Of a stretch of DNA of 41,067 nucleotides, positions 18,962 to 27,317 are shown piece after piece. Position numbers and translations under genes: made by a program. Positions within the stretch are counted from its first letter, which is position 1; each line of letters starts with the position of its first letter. Location: positions 1-41,067 of the forward strand of contig CAIUFY010000065.1 of NCBI GenBank assembly GCA_903898555.1, given 5' to 3'. The notes beneath the pieces were generated by a model, which made no database searches, had not been told where the DNA came from, and saw nothing but the letters and a program-made list of their open reading frames with translations. The DNA comes from an uncultured Actinomycetes bacterium (GTDB lineage: Bacteria > Actinomycetota > Actinomycetes > Nanopelagicales > Nanopelagicaceae).

Positions 18962-19831
18962 TTAAATGAGAAGAGCGATTGCTAGCGTTGTGGATAGAAG
19001 TAGTTGCACGCGACCGGTCTTTCCTAAGAGTGGAATCAATTCCACTCCCTGTGCACCGTTTTTGATTGAGCGCATGATTTGAAGAGAAAATGGGGCTAGG
19101 GCGAGGGTCGCAACAGACCAAGGGCTGACTAGAACTCCCAGCAAGCTTGTTGCGTGTGCAATCAAAATTAGTGAATTAAAAAAAGCTCGCGCCTTCTGAT
19201 CGCCCATTCGAACAGCGAGAGTTTTTTTACCGACGGCCTTATCTTTGGGCAGATCTCGGAGATTGTTAATTGCCAGAATTGCGCAAGAGAGAGCACCGAC
19301 AGGAATGGAAAACAGTATGGCTTTCCAAGAAAAACTTTGGGTTGATACGTAGAAGGTTCCTACTGTTGCAACAACTCCAAAGAACAAAAAGACCGAAATT
19401 TCTCCGTACCCTCGATAGCCATAAGGCTTAGAGCTGCCGGTGTAGGTCCATGCCGCAATTATGGAAATGATTCCAACCAAGATTAAGAAGTACGAAGTTC
19501 GAGTCGCAAGAATAGTTCCAGCAACTGCAGCGACACCAAATGTTATGAATGCCGCACGCTTTACCGCTGCAGCCGAAGCCAATCCGCTTCCCACTAATCG
19601 AACTGGTCCAACTCTTTCTTCGTCAGTTCCTTTTACGCCATCGGAATAATCATTTGCGTAATTGACGGCAATTTGTAAAGAAAGACTGACTATAAGCGCA
19701 AGAAAAGAATTTAAATAACTGACGTGGGTCGCAATTCGATAAGAAAGTGCTGTACCAATTAAAACCGGAGAGATCGCGGCTGGAAGGGTGCGAGGCCTAG
19801 CCCCAGCAACCCATTTAGAAGTTGAGTTCAT
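18962..19831 (-). CDS. menA: 1,4-dihydroxy-2-naphthoate polyprenyltransferase
   Basis: KWVAGARPRTLPAAISPVLIGTAL, NYANDYSDGVKGTDEERVGPVRLVGSG, INNLRDLPKDKAVGKKTLAVRMG. Confidence 0.95.
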   Translation of the reverse strand: MNSTSKWVAGARPRTLPAAISPVLIGTALSYRIATHVSYLNSFLALIVSLSLQIAVNYANDYSDGVKGTDEERVGPVRLVGSGLASAAAVKRAAFITFGVAAVAGTILATRTSYFLILVGIISIIAAWTYTGSSKPYGYRGYGEISVFLFFGVVATVGTFYVSTQSFSWKAILFSIPVGALSCAILAINNLRDLPKDKAVGKKTLAVRMGDQKARAFFNSLILIAHATSLLGVLVSPWSVATLALAPFSLQIMRSIKNGAQGVELIPLLGKTGRVQLLLSTTLAIALLI

Positions 19832-20919
19832 TAAACAATCTTCTCAAAAAATTCTCGAAGTTTCTTTCTATCTGGTTTACCGATAGAAATTAGCGGGATT
19901 TCTGTATTAAAAAGTAATTGCTTAGGGACCGCGTGGCCACCAAATTCCTCTCGAAGTGAGTCTTTGATGAGATTTGGTTCTAGAGAGCCGTCAACTACAA
20001 GAACTAATTTTTCGCCCCACTCTTTATCTGGGATTGCAAGGCTTGCAAAACGTTGACGAGGAAATTTGTCATGAAGAAAATTATCGATAACCGAGAGCGA
20101 AATTTTCTTACCTCCGCTATTTATCTGATCATCAAGGCGGCCATTTATAAATACTTTCTCCCCTTGAATTTCACCGCTATCGCTTGTAATAAACCACTCT
20201 GCTTCCGTAACTTCATTCCAAAGTTCAGGAGCGTTCAAGTAACCAATCGCCTGCATGGGGCCAGCTAATTCAATTGCGCCAGTATCTTTTATTCGAACTC
20301 TTACGCCACGCAATGGAACATCGTTATAAATGCAACCGCCGCTCATTTCTGACATGCCATATGTAGTAACTGGATTAATTCCGGCTTTACGAGCTTGGTC
20401 TAGGAGTGGGCCACTCGAAGCAGCACCTCCGACGAGAACAGCTTTTGCACTTTGCAAGTGTTTTAGCAATTTCTCCTCACCGTGCAACGCTCTATGAAGT
20501 TGTGTTGGAACTACCGCGGTAAATTCCGCTTCTGTATTCATATCCACGGGAGCTGTTCCTAGCTCTAGTGCGCGAACCAAAACATTTATTCCGGCGATGT
20601 GAGTAATAGGAAGAAGCAAAGACCAACGTTCGCCTGGCTTCGCTCCTAAATATTCGTGTGCCGCGCGAGCACTTGCAATCAGCGCATCCGCAGAAAGTGC
20701 TACATCCTTAGGTTGGCCAGTTGACCCACTCGTTGGAATGACAACTGCGCAATGAGCGGGAACTGATTCACGGGATGTGTGCCCGACGGTTATCGCTGGA
20801 CCTGTCCCTTGGAGGGCGGCTTTGAGCGCCTCAAGAACCTGTGGGATTTCCCAATCAGGGGTTATGTGGAGGAGCTCTCTTGCTGGGAGCTCGGACTCAT
20901 ATTGCGAAAAATTATCCAT
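19831..20919 (-). CDS. menE: o-succinylbenzoate-CoA ligase (compact)
   Basis: VVIPTSGSTGQPKDVALSADAL, TYGMSEMSGGC, FINGRLDDQINSGGKKIS, GKPDRKKLREF. Confidence 0.92.
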   Translation of the reverse strand: MDNFSQYESELPARELLHITPDWEIPQVLEALKAALQGTGPAITVGHTSRESVPAHCAVVIPTSGSTGQPKDVALSADALIASARAAHEYLGAKPGERWSLLLPITHIAGINVLVRALELGTAPVDMNTEAEFTAVVPTQLHRALHGEEKLLKHLQSAKAVLVGGAASSGPLLDQARKAGINPVTTYGMSEMSGGCIYNDVPLRGVRVRIKDTGAIELAGPMQAIGYLNAPELWNEVTEAEWFITSDSGEIQGEKVFINGRLDDQINSGGKKISLSVIDNFLHDKFPRQRFASLAIPDKEWGEKLVLVVDGSLEPNLIKDSLREEFGGHAVPKQLLFNTEIPLISIGKPDRKKLREFFEKIV

Positions 20920-20927
20920 GACCCCCG

Positions 20928-20933
20928 TAGGCT
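20928..20933 (+). promoter_or_regulatory. -10-like TAGGCT, 6 nt before menB ATG
   Basis: TAGGCT-acctct-ATG. Confidence 0.55.
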
Positions 20934-20934
20934 A
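20929..20934 (-). promoter_or_regulatory. -10-like TAGCCT, 9 nt before menE ATG
   Basis: Minus strand reads TAGCCT-acgggggtc-ATG; shares the palindrome TAGGCTA with the menB promoter. Confidence 0.5.
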
Positions 20935-20939
20935 CCTCT

Positions 20940-21818
20940 ATGAGCAAGCCAATAAAACGAGAATTTGGTAGCCGCACCATCCCTTCATGGGAAATAGGTG
21001 TTGGCGGCGAAGGTTTTAAGGATATTACTTACCTAGTCGCTGAAGGAATTGCCAAAATAACAATTAATCGCCCTGAGGTTCGAAATGCCTTTCGCCCCGA
21101 GACTCTTGCAGAACTGAGAGTTGCCTTTGATTTAGCTCGCGACGACGATCAAGTAGGCGTAATTATTTTCACAGGAGCAGGAGATGAAGCATTTTGTTCC
21201 GGAGGGGATATAAATGTTCGAGGAGATGATGGTTACATCGGCTCAGATTCTCTTGGTAAAAAAGGAATTGGCCGTCTAAACGTCCTTGACCTTCAAGTGC
21301 AGATTCGACGTACTCCTAAACCAATCATTGCAATGGTCGCTGGTTGGGCAATCGGTGGCGGACACGTACTTCATGTTGTTTGCGACTTAACCATTGCTGC
21401 AGACAATGCGAAATTCGGACAAACAGGTCCGATGGTTGGATCTTTCGACGGAGGATACGGCGCAGGACTTCTCGCAGCTCATATTGGTCAGAAAAAAGCT
21501 CGTGAAATTTGGTTTTTAGCACGTCAATACGATGCTCAAGAGGCGTTGGACATGGGTCTAGTGAACACAGTGGTGCCACTTGCAGAGCTTGAAGCCGAAA
21601 CTGTTTCCTGGTGCCGTGAAATTTTGAAGCATTCACCAATGGCGCTGCGATTATTAAAAGCTGGACTCAACGCCGCCGATGATGGGCTTGCGGGAGTGCA
21701 GCAGTTAGCCGGCGATGCAACTCTTCTCTTTTATTTAACAGAAGAGGGCCAAGAAGGTAGAAATGCCTTTCAAGAAAAACGTGAACCAAACTTCGGAAAG
21801 TTTCCAAAGCGCCCTTAA
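20940..21818 (+). CDS. menB: 1,4-dihydroxy-2-naphthoyl-CoA synthase
   Basis: [71 protein letters not shown]. Confidence 0.96.
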   Translation: MSKPIKREFGSRTIPSWEIGVGGEGFKDITYLVAEGIAKITINRPEVRNAFRPETLAELRVAFDLARDDDQVGVIIFTGAGDEAFCSGGDINVRGDDGYIGSDSLGKKGIGRLNVLDLQVQIRRTPKPIIAMVAGWAIGGGHVLHVVCDLTIAADNAKFGQTGPMVGSFDGGYGAGLLAAHIGQKKAREIWFLARQYDAQEALDMGLVNTVVPLAELEAETVSWCREILKHSPMALRLLKAGLNAADDGLAGVQQLAGDATLLFYLTEEGQEGRNAFQEKREPNFGKFPKRP

Positions 21819-21823
21819 ACGAT

Positions 21824-22789
21824 ATGAGCTCCTTCCCATCTGAAGTATTCGCTGATTTCAAAGTTGTTGCTATACCCACGCGCACAAATTTTCGCGGCAT
21901 CTCTATTCGCGAAGCTGCGATTTTTCGCGGCGACGAAGGGTGGAGTGAATTCTCTCCTTTCGTGGAGTATGGGAAACATGAAGCCTCGACGTGGTTGCGT
22001 GCCGCCGTAGAGAGCGCAAATACGCCGTGGCCAAAACTATTTAGAAGAGAAGTTGAAGTAAATGCAACGCTTCCCATAGTGGCTATAGATAAAGTTGCAG
22101 GGATTTTGAAAAATTTCGAAGGATGCTCCACCGTAAAAATCAAGGTTGACGATTTTCTAACCGGGGCTGAGTTAGTTGAAGAAACGCTAAATCTCTTACC
22201 TGATGCAAAAATTCGTCTCGATGTAAATGGTTCTTGGACCTTAGAGCAAGCCCTGCTTTATCTTTACGATTTTAATCTTCGATTTGGAAACGTTTTTGAA
22301 TATATAGAACAGCCATGTACCGCGATTGAAGATCTAGCACGATTAAAATCTGAGGTACCGATGAAAATTGCGGTTGATGAGTCAATTCGCAAGAATCTTG
22401 GTGGCGACTTTTCTAGAATTGGTGAAGCTGCTGATGTAGCAATTATTAAGTGGGCGCCTAGCGGAGGCTTTGCTGCTGCTCATGAAATCGCTCGCCAAGT
22501 GAATCTTCCGGTTGTTGTTTCGAGCGCTCTTGACACAGGTATCGGAATTTCGCATTCACTTGCACTCGCGGCATCGTTTGAAGAATTGAATTTCGCTTGT
22601 GGCTTAGGAACGGTAGCGCTCCTCGAATCAGATATTTGTACACCCGCTTTTGTGCCCCAAAAAGGCAATCTGGATGTTGTTCGAGCTGAGCCTGATTTTG
22701 CGCTTGTTGAGAAGTATCGCGCGAGCGAGGATCGAGAAAATTGGTGGAAGAATCGGGTTACAGAGATTTGGAAGGAGTGGCAATTGTGA
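21824..22789 (+). CDS. menC: o-succinylbenzoate synthase
   Basis: VKIKVDDF, LRLDVNGSW-like RLDVNGSWTLEQA, EYIEQPC, KIAVDESIRK, IKWAPSGGF. Confidence 0.93.
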   Translation: MSSFPSEVFADFKVVAIPTRTNFRGISIREAAIFRGDEGWSEFSPFVEYGKHEASTWLRAAVESANTPWPKLFRREVEVNATLPIVAIDKVAGILKNFEGCSTVKIKVDDFLTGAELVEETLNLLPDAKIRLDVNGSWTLEQALLYLYDFNLRFGNVFEYIEQPCTAIEDLARLKSEVPMKIAVDESIRKNLGGDFSRIGEAADVAIIKWAPSGGFAAAHEIARQVNLPVVVSSALDTGIGISHSLALAASFEELNFACGLGTVALLESDICTPAFVPQKGNLDVVRAEPDFALVEKYRASEDRENWWKNRVTEIWKEWQL

Positions 22790-24348
22790 TTGCATCCAGG
22801 CTTGCTCGTTCCACGATCCGACAACTTATTGAATTAGGAGTCAGTGACTTTGTCTTGTCGCCCGGTTCTCGAAATGCGCCGCTTTCATTAGCCCTTTATG
22901 AAGCCTCTAAAGCGGGTTTAATTGATTTGCATGTCCGCATCGATGAACGTGGTGCAGGATTCTTTGCGCTTGGCGCCGCGAAGGCTTCAAATAAATATGT
23001 CGCTCTAATTTGCACGAGTGGAACGGCGGCCGCAAATTATCATCCAGCAGCACTCGAGGCATATCACTCGAGAAATAAATTGCTTTTCATAACAGCAGAT
23101 CGTCCTGCGAGATTAAGAAATACTGGAGCAAATCAAACAACAATTCAGAACGGAATACTTTCCCCATTGGTAACAATTGATACTGCTGAATTAGTGGACT
23201 GCTCGGCAATTTTGGATGGAGGACCAGTACATTTAAACCTCCAATTTGATGAACCCTTACTTGAAACTGAGACAAACGTTGATTGGTTGGCTGGAGTTTC
23301 AATTCGCCCACTTAAGAAAGCAGCACTTCACCAGAATCTCTTGAATTTAAAGCCGCGAAGTGTGATTGTCATTGGGCATGATTGCGCCGGACTTTCAAAA
23401 GAACTTGTCCGAGATTTTGTTGAGCAAGCGGGATTTCCGATAATTGCCGAAGATCCTCTCTCTTTCGAAAGCGCTATTCCACATGCCGCGCTATTTCTCG
23501 CTGATTCGGCGTTGAGAAAATCTTTACAAGCCGAGCAAATAGTCGTAATTGGCAGAACAACACTCTCTCGAAGTATCAATGCATTTATTGCACAGACAGA
23601 AAATATTGCTGTAATCGACCCCCGAGTTGAGATGATCGATGTTAATCGAGAAGCTACTCAGATATTTACATCACTCCCAGTTCTCGTCCCGGCAGAGGTT
23701 GATAAAAAGTGGATTGAATTATGGAACTCTTCCGGAAAATTTGCAGAAAACTCACTGCATCTTGAGTGGTCTGAGCAACTAGTCGTGCGAGAGATTGCGC
23801 GAGCAATTCCAGCGGATTGCGCTTTATTTGTAGGATCATCTCGACCTGTAAGAGATATTGAAGCATTTGCAGTTCCAAGATCTGGCGTTGAAGTTTTTGC
23901 CAACCGGGGTCTGGCTGGAATTGATGGAAACATTTCTACAGCGTTTGGCATTTCGACAGTATTTGAACGAACATATTCAATTCTTGGTGATTTAACTTTC
24001 CTGCATGATTTGTCGGCACTCGCCAATACGCTGACCGGAAACCACACAATTTTTATAATTGATAATAATGGGGGAGGGATTTTTTCAACTCTTCCACAAT
24101 CTGGTGCCGACGGATTCGAGAAAATCTTTGGAACACCACACAATTTGGATGTTGAATCTGTAATTAAGGGCTTTGGTTATTCAGTTGAGAAGGTTAAAAC
24201 ATTAAGCGACCTAGATAGAGCTTTCAATAGAAACGGCCTTCACTTTGTTGTAGTAGAAGTTCCAAATCGCGAAGAAAATGCAAGAGTTCTAAAAGAACTA
24301 CATCAGAGTGTTGTGAGTGCAGTTCGCATTGGCAGCAACTTAGCCTGA
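22786..24348 (+). CDS. menD: SEPHCHC synthase (MenD)
   Basis: DFVLSPGSRNAPLSLAL, ERGAGFFALGAAK, TSGTAAANYHPAALEAYHSRNKLLFITADRP, GNRG-like ANRGLAGIDGNISTAFG. GTG at 22786 after GGAAGGAG, overlapping menC stop as GTGA. Confidence 0.93.
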   Translation: MIASRLARSTIRQLIELGVSDFVLSPGSRNAPLSLALYEASKAGLIDLHVRIDERGAGFFALGAAKASNKYVALICTSGTAAANYHPAALEAYHSRNKLLFITADRPARLRNTGANQTTIQNGILSPLVTIDTAELVDCSAILDGGPVHLNLQFDEPLLETETNVDWLAGVSIRPLKKAALHQNLLNLKPRSVIVIGHDCAGLSKELVRDFVEQAGFPIIAEDPLSFESAIPHAALFLADSALRKSLQAEQIVVIGRTTLSRSINAFIAQTENIAVIDPRVEMIDVNREATQIFTSLPVLVPAEVDKKWIELWNSSGKFAENSLHLEWSEQLVVREIARAIPADCALFVGSSRPVRDIEAFAVPRSGVEVFANRGLAGIDGNISTAFGISTVFERTYSILGDLTFLHDLSALANTLTGNHTIFIIDNNGGGIFSTLPQSGADGFEKIFGTPHNLDVESVIKGFGYSVEKVKTLSDLDRAFNRNGLHFVVVEVPNREENARVLKELHQSVVSAVRIGSNLA

Positions 24349-25532
24349 CTTTCGGCGAGCTCGTCATCTGGATTTGAGCCGGCGACTATTCCGCATCCTG
24401 CAAATAACCTAATCTTTTTCTTGTCGGGAGCGATCTGTCCGCATCGAAGGGCGATTCCAACTTCACCATCGCCGCGTGCATCAATCCATCCAACTGGTCC
24501 TGCGTATCTCTCGCGATTCATTCCTTCAATCTCGGATATTACGTCGCGGGCGTCATCGGTTGGAGTGCCGCAAACTGCGGCAGATGGATGTAGAGCTTTG
24601 ATAACTGTGAACATATCGACCGGTGTAGCCGAGTCGTTTACAACTCCCGTGACATCTGTTGCTAAGTGCATAACATTTGAAAGGTGAAGCACAAAGGGTG
24701 AATCAGGAACGTTTGTTGATGAGCAAAATGGGGCGAGTGCATCGGCAACCGAACGCACTGCGTACTCGTGCTCTTCTAAGTCTTTTGAAGATTTCGCAAG
24801 AGTCGCAGCAAGTGTTAAATCTTTTGCCTCATCGCCCGTTTTACGAATAGTCCCGGCGAGCACGCGAGAAGTGACAAGAGACTTGCTAAGTCGTACGAGT
24901 AATTCTGGTGTAGCTCCTACAAGGTTTTCCACGAGAAAAACCCAGGTTGAGGGATATTCCGATTCGAGTCGTTGAATAAGGGTTTGCACGTCGATCTCTC
25001 GATTTGTTGCGACGCTCAAGTCTCGAGCTAGAACAACCTTTTCAAGATCACCATTCTTGATTTTTTCGACAGCACGAGAAACTCGCGATTGCCATTCAAC
25101 TTCAGAAACAGAGCCAGCTCCCCAATTAAGTTCGAGAGATTGTTCTTCAAGAATTCGAGTCCCGATACTTGGTTGTTGTTCTTCGCCTATCCATGTAATC
25201 CAAGATTTGCCACCCTTGCGGCCGACAATTATTTCTGGAATTACTAACTCTGATTCTTCAGATTCTAAGAAGGAGAATGATGTAAAGAGAATTGGACCAG
25301 TGCCACTTCCGTGAACATTGTTGTGAATGGATAACTGCGAAAGTTCGTTTCTCCACCAGAGAGAAGCATCGGCAAATCGCTTTGGTCCCCGTACGGAATG
25401 CGATTTGTATTTTCCAAATCCGATGAGTCCGTCGCCACCGCGAATCCATGAAGTTGTAAGCGAAGAGGATATGGCTATCTCACTGAGTTTGGGTAATTCA
25501 CCAAGGATCTCAGTAGTGATACGTATGGACAC
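24303..25532 (-). CDS. menF: Isochorismate synthase
   Basis: KVVLARDLSV, GATPELLVR, LAGTIRKTGDEAKD, HPSAAVCGTPTDDA, YAGPVGWIDARGDGEVGIALRCGQI; GTG start. Confidence 0.9.
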   Translation of the reverse strand: MSIRITTEILGELPKLSEIAISSSLTTSWIRGGDGLIGFGKYKSHSVRGPKRFADASLWWRNELSQLSIHNNVHGSGTGPILFTSFSFLESEESELVIPEIIVGRKGGKSWITWIGEEQQPSIGTRILEEQSLELNWGAGSVSEVEWQSRVSRAVEKIKNGDLEKVVLARDLSVATNREIDVQTLIQRLESEYPSTWVFLVENLVGATPELLVRLSKSLVTSRVLAGTIRKTGDEAKDLTLAATLAKSSKDLEEHEYAVRSVADALAPFCSSTNVPDSPFVLHLSNVMHLATDVTGVVNDSATPVDMFTVIKALHPSAAVCGTPTDDARDVISEIEGMNRERYAGPVGWIDARGDGEVGIALRCGQIAPDKKKIRLFAGCGIVAGSNPDDELAESQAKLLPMRTALTTL

Positions 25533-25536
25533 ACCC

Positions 25537-26121
25537 TTACTTTATGCGGCTTACTAATCTCCACACAACTGGAAGAGAAGTACTTGCAATCGCAATTTTC
25601 AGCGCTTCACCCGCGATAAACGGAGTGAAACCGTGCGCAATAGTCCAATTCCAAGATTGCGCTGTGACGTGTTGTAACCACAACACTCCGAATGTGAAAA
25701 TTATTAAATTACTAATGACCATGGTGGGAATCACAGTTGAAAAACGTTGATCAAATTTCTTTTGAGCCAAGAAGCCCGAGATGTAGGAAGCGAAAGCCAT
25801 TCCTACGAGGTAACCACCAGTCGCACCTGTTAAATGCGAAAGACCATGCGTTGATTGCGTGAAAACTGGCAAACCAGCAACTCCTGCAGCAATATAAAGT
25901 GAAAGCGTTGCTATTCCGAGATTTGCGCCATATGCGCTTCCAAGAAGCAGAACGGCCAGAGTTTGTCCGGTAAATGGAACAGGGGATCCAGGCAGTGGAA
26001 ATGAGATTTGCGCCATGGCCGCAATAAAAGCGGTTCCGCCGATAGCGAGCGCAACATTAGTCGCCAAGGTTGAGCGTGAAAGAAGGGCATATCTCAGGGT
26101 CGGTTGAAATTGGGTGGTCAT
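25537..26121 (-). CDS. bioY: Biotin transporter BioY (ECF S component)
   Basis: ISFPLPGSPVPFTGQTLAVLLLGSAYG, TGGYLVGMAFASYISGFLA; ATG at 26121 with GAGAGG 5 nt upstream. Confidence 0.9.
   Translation of the reverse strand: MTTQFQPTLRYALLSRSTLATNVALAIGGTAFIAAMAQISFPLPGSPVPFTGQTLAVLLLGSAYGANLGIATLSLYIAAGVAGLPVFTQSTHGLSHLTGATGGYLVGMAFASYISGFLAQKKFDQRFSTVIPTMVISNLIIFTFGVLWLQHVTAQSWNWTIAHGFTPFIAGEALKIAIASTSLPVVWRLVSRIK
25539..25544 (-). promoter_or_regulatory. -10-like TAAAGT, 6 nt before menF GTG, overlapping the bioY stop
   Basis: Minus strand reads CGC ATA AAG TAA (bioY end) / TAAAGT-aagggt-GTG. Confidence 0.5.
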
Positions 26122-26172
26122 GTCGGCCTCTCTGGATTTGTAAAGAAAGCCTACTGCCACGAGAATATACGC

Positions 26173-26874
26173 GTGGGTAAGAAAGCTGATCTGAATAAAG
26201 ATCCTCAAGAAGTAGCGGCAATGTTTGATGGCGTTGCAAAGCGCTACGACTTTATTAACGACCTCTTGAGTCTCAACCGCACAAAAGCATGGCGAAAAGT
26301 AGCTACTGCAATTATCGCTCCAAAAAAAGGTATGCGGATTCTTGATATTGCCGCAGGGACAGGTTCGTCCAGTCGTCCGCTGGCTGATGCCGGCGCAGAT
26401 GTAATTGCTCTCGATTTTTCACAAGGGATGCTTGATGCTGGAAAACGAAGAAATCCAGATCTGACCTTTATTCAAGGCGATGCCCTGAAGTTGCCCTTTG
26501 GCGAGAATGAATTTGATGTTGCGACAATTTCTTTCGGACTGCGAAATACAAGTAGCGCGAAAGCTGCCCTTGCCGACGCCTTCCGAGTCGTGAAGCCTGG
26601 TGGGCGGATGGTCGTCGTGGAATTTAGCCACCCAACAAATCGTATTTTCCGAACCATTTATATGAAATACCTCATGAGGGCTTTGCCAGCGATTGCCAAA
26701 AAGACCTCCTCGAATCCGGATGCCTATATTTATCTGGCTGAATCCATTCAGGCATGGCCAAATCAAAAGGGTCTTGCCCAAGTCATGGAATCTGCTGGAT
26801 GGGAGCGAGTTGGCTGGCAGGATTTGACCTTCGGAATTGTGGCAATCCATATCGGACACAAGCCGCTTTCATAG
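26173..26874 (+). CDS. menG: Demethylmenaquinone methyltransferase (UbiE/MenG)
   Basis: VAAMFDGVAKRYDFINDLLSLNRTKAWRK, RILDIAAGTGSSSRPLADAGADVIALDFSQGML; probable GTG start at 26173. Confidence 0.93.
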   Translation: MGKKADLNKDPQEVAAMFDGVAKRYDFINDLLSLNRTKAWRKVATAIIAPKKGMRILDIAAGTGSSSRPLADAGADVIALDFSQGMLDAGKRRNPDLTFIQGDALKLPFGENEFDVATISFGLRNTSSAKAALADAFRVVKPGGRMVVVEFSHPTNRIFRTIYMKYLMRALPAIAKKTSSNPDAYIYLAESIQAWPNQKGLAQVMESAGWERVGWQDLTFGIVAIHIGHKPLS

Positions 26875-26886
26875 GCTGGCTTTCGT

Positions 26887-26961
26887 ATGAGAAATCAGGC
26901 GAATGTGACCCAGAACAAATTCCTTCAGAGGCCTTTGCCCCGTAGACTGCGGGCATCATGA
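26887..26961 (+). other. Candidate 24-codon small/leader ORF (MRNQANVTQNKFLQRPLPRRLRAS) upstream of nuoA
   Basis: TAGGCT (26872-26877)-N9-ATG; stop TGA overlaps nuoA ATG as ATGA. Could be chance. Confidence 0.25.
26943..26948 (+). promoter_or_regulatory. -10-like TAGACT, 9 nt before nuoA ATG
   Basis: TAGACT-gcgggcatc-ATG. Confidence 0.4.
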
Positions 26962-27317
26962 ATCCATACGTCCCGATTCTTGCAATAGGCGCCATAGGTT
27001 TTGGCTTCGCCGCCTTTTCAGTCATCGTTACTTCCATAACCGGCCCAAAGCGCTATAACAGAGCTAAATCCGCTGCTTATGAGTGCGGAATAGAGCCTTC
27101 TCCACAAGCCGCTGGCGGTGGCAGGTTCCCCGTTAAATTCTTTATAACTGCGATGCTCTTTATTGTTTTCGATATTGAAATCGTCTTCCTTTATCCGTGG
27201 GCAGTCACATTCGACAAGCTTGGTGTTTTTGGCCTCGTCGAGATGCTTATTTTTATACTTACTGTTTTTGTTGCTTATGCATATGTCTGGCGCCGCGGTG
27301 GATTGGACTGGGATTAA
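26958..27317 (+). CDS. nuoA: NADH-quinone oxidoreductase subunit A
   Basis: YECGIEPSPQAAGGGRFPVKFFITAMLFIVFDIEIVFLYPWAV. Confidence 0.97.
   Translation: MNPYVPILAIGAIGFGFAAFSVIVTSITGPKRYNRAKSAAYECGIEPSPQAAGGGRFPVKFFITAMLFIVFDIEIVFLYPWAVTFDKLGVFGLVEMLIFILTVFVAYAYVWRRGGLDWD

Noticed and set aside
21667-22143. 158-aa minus-strand ORF across menB/menC
   Set aside because: Antisense to two well-supported genes; composition is low-complexity shadow sequence with no recognisable motif.
23658-24143. 161-aa minus-strand ORF inside menD
   Set aside because: Shadow ORF antisense to a confidently identified menD; no domain features.
26419-26859. 146-aa minus-strand ORF inside menG
   Set aside because: Shadow ORF antisense to a clear methyltransferase.
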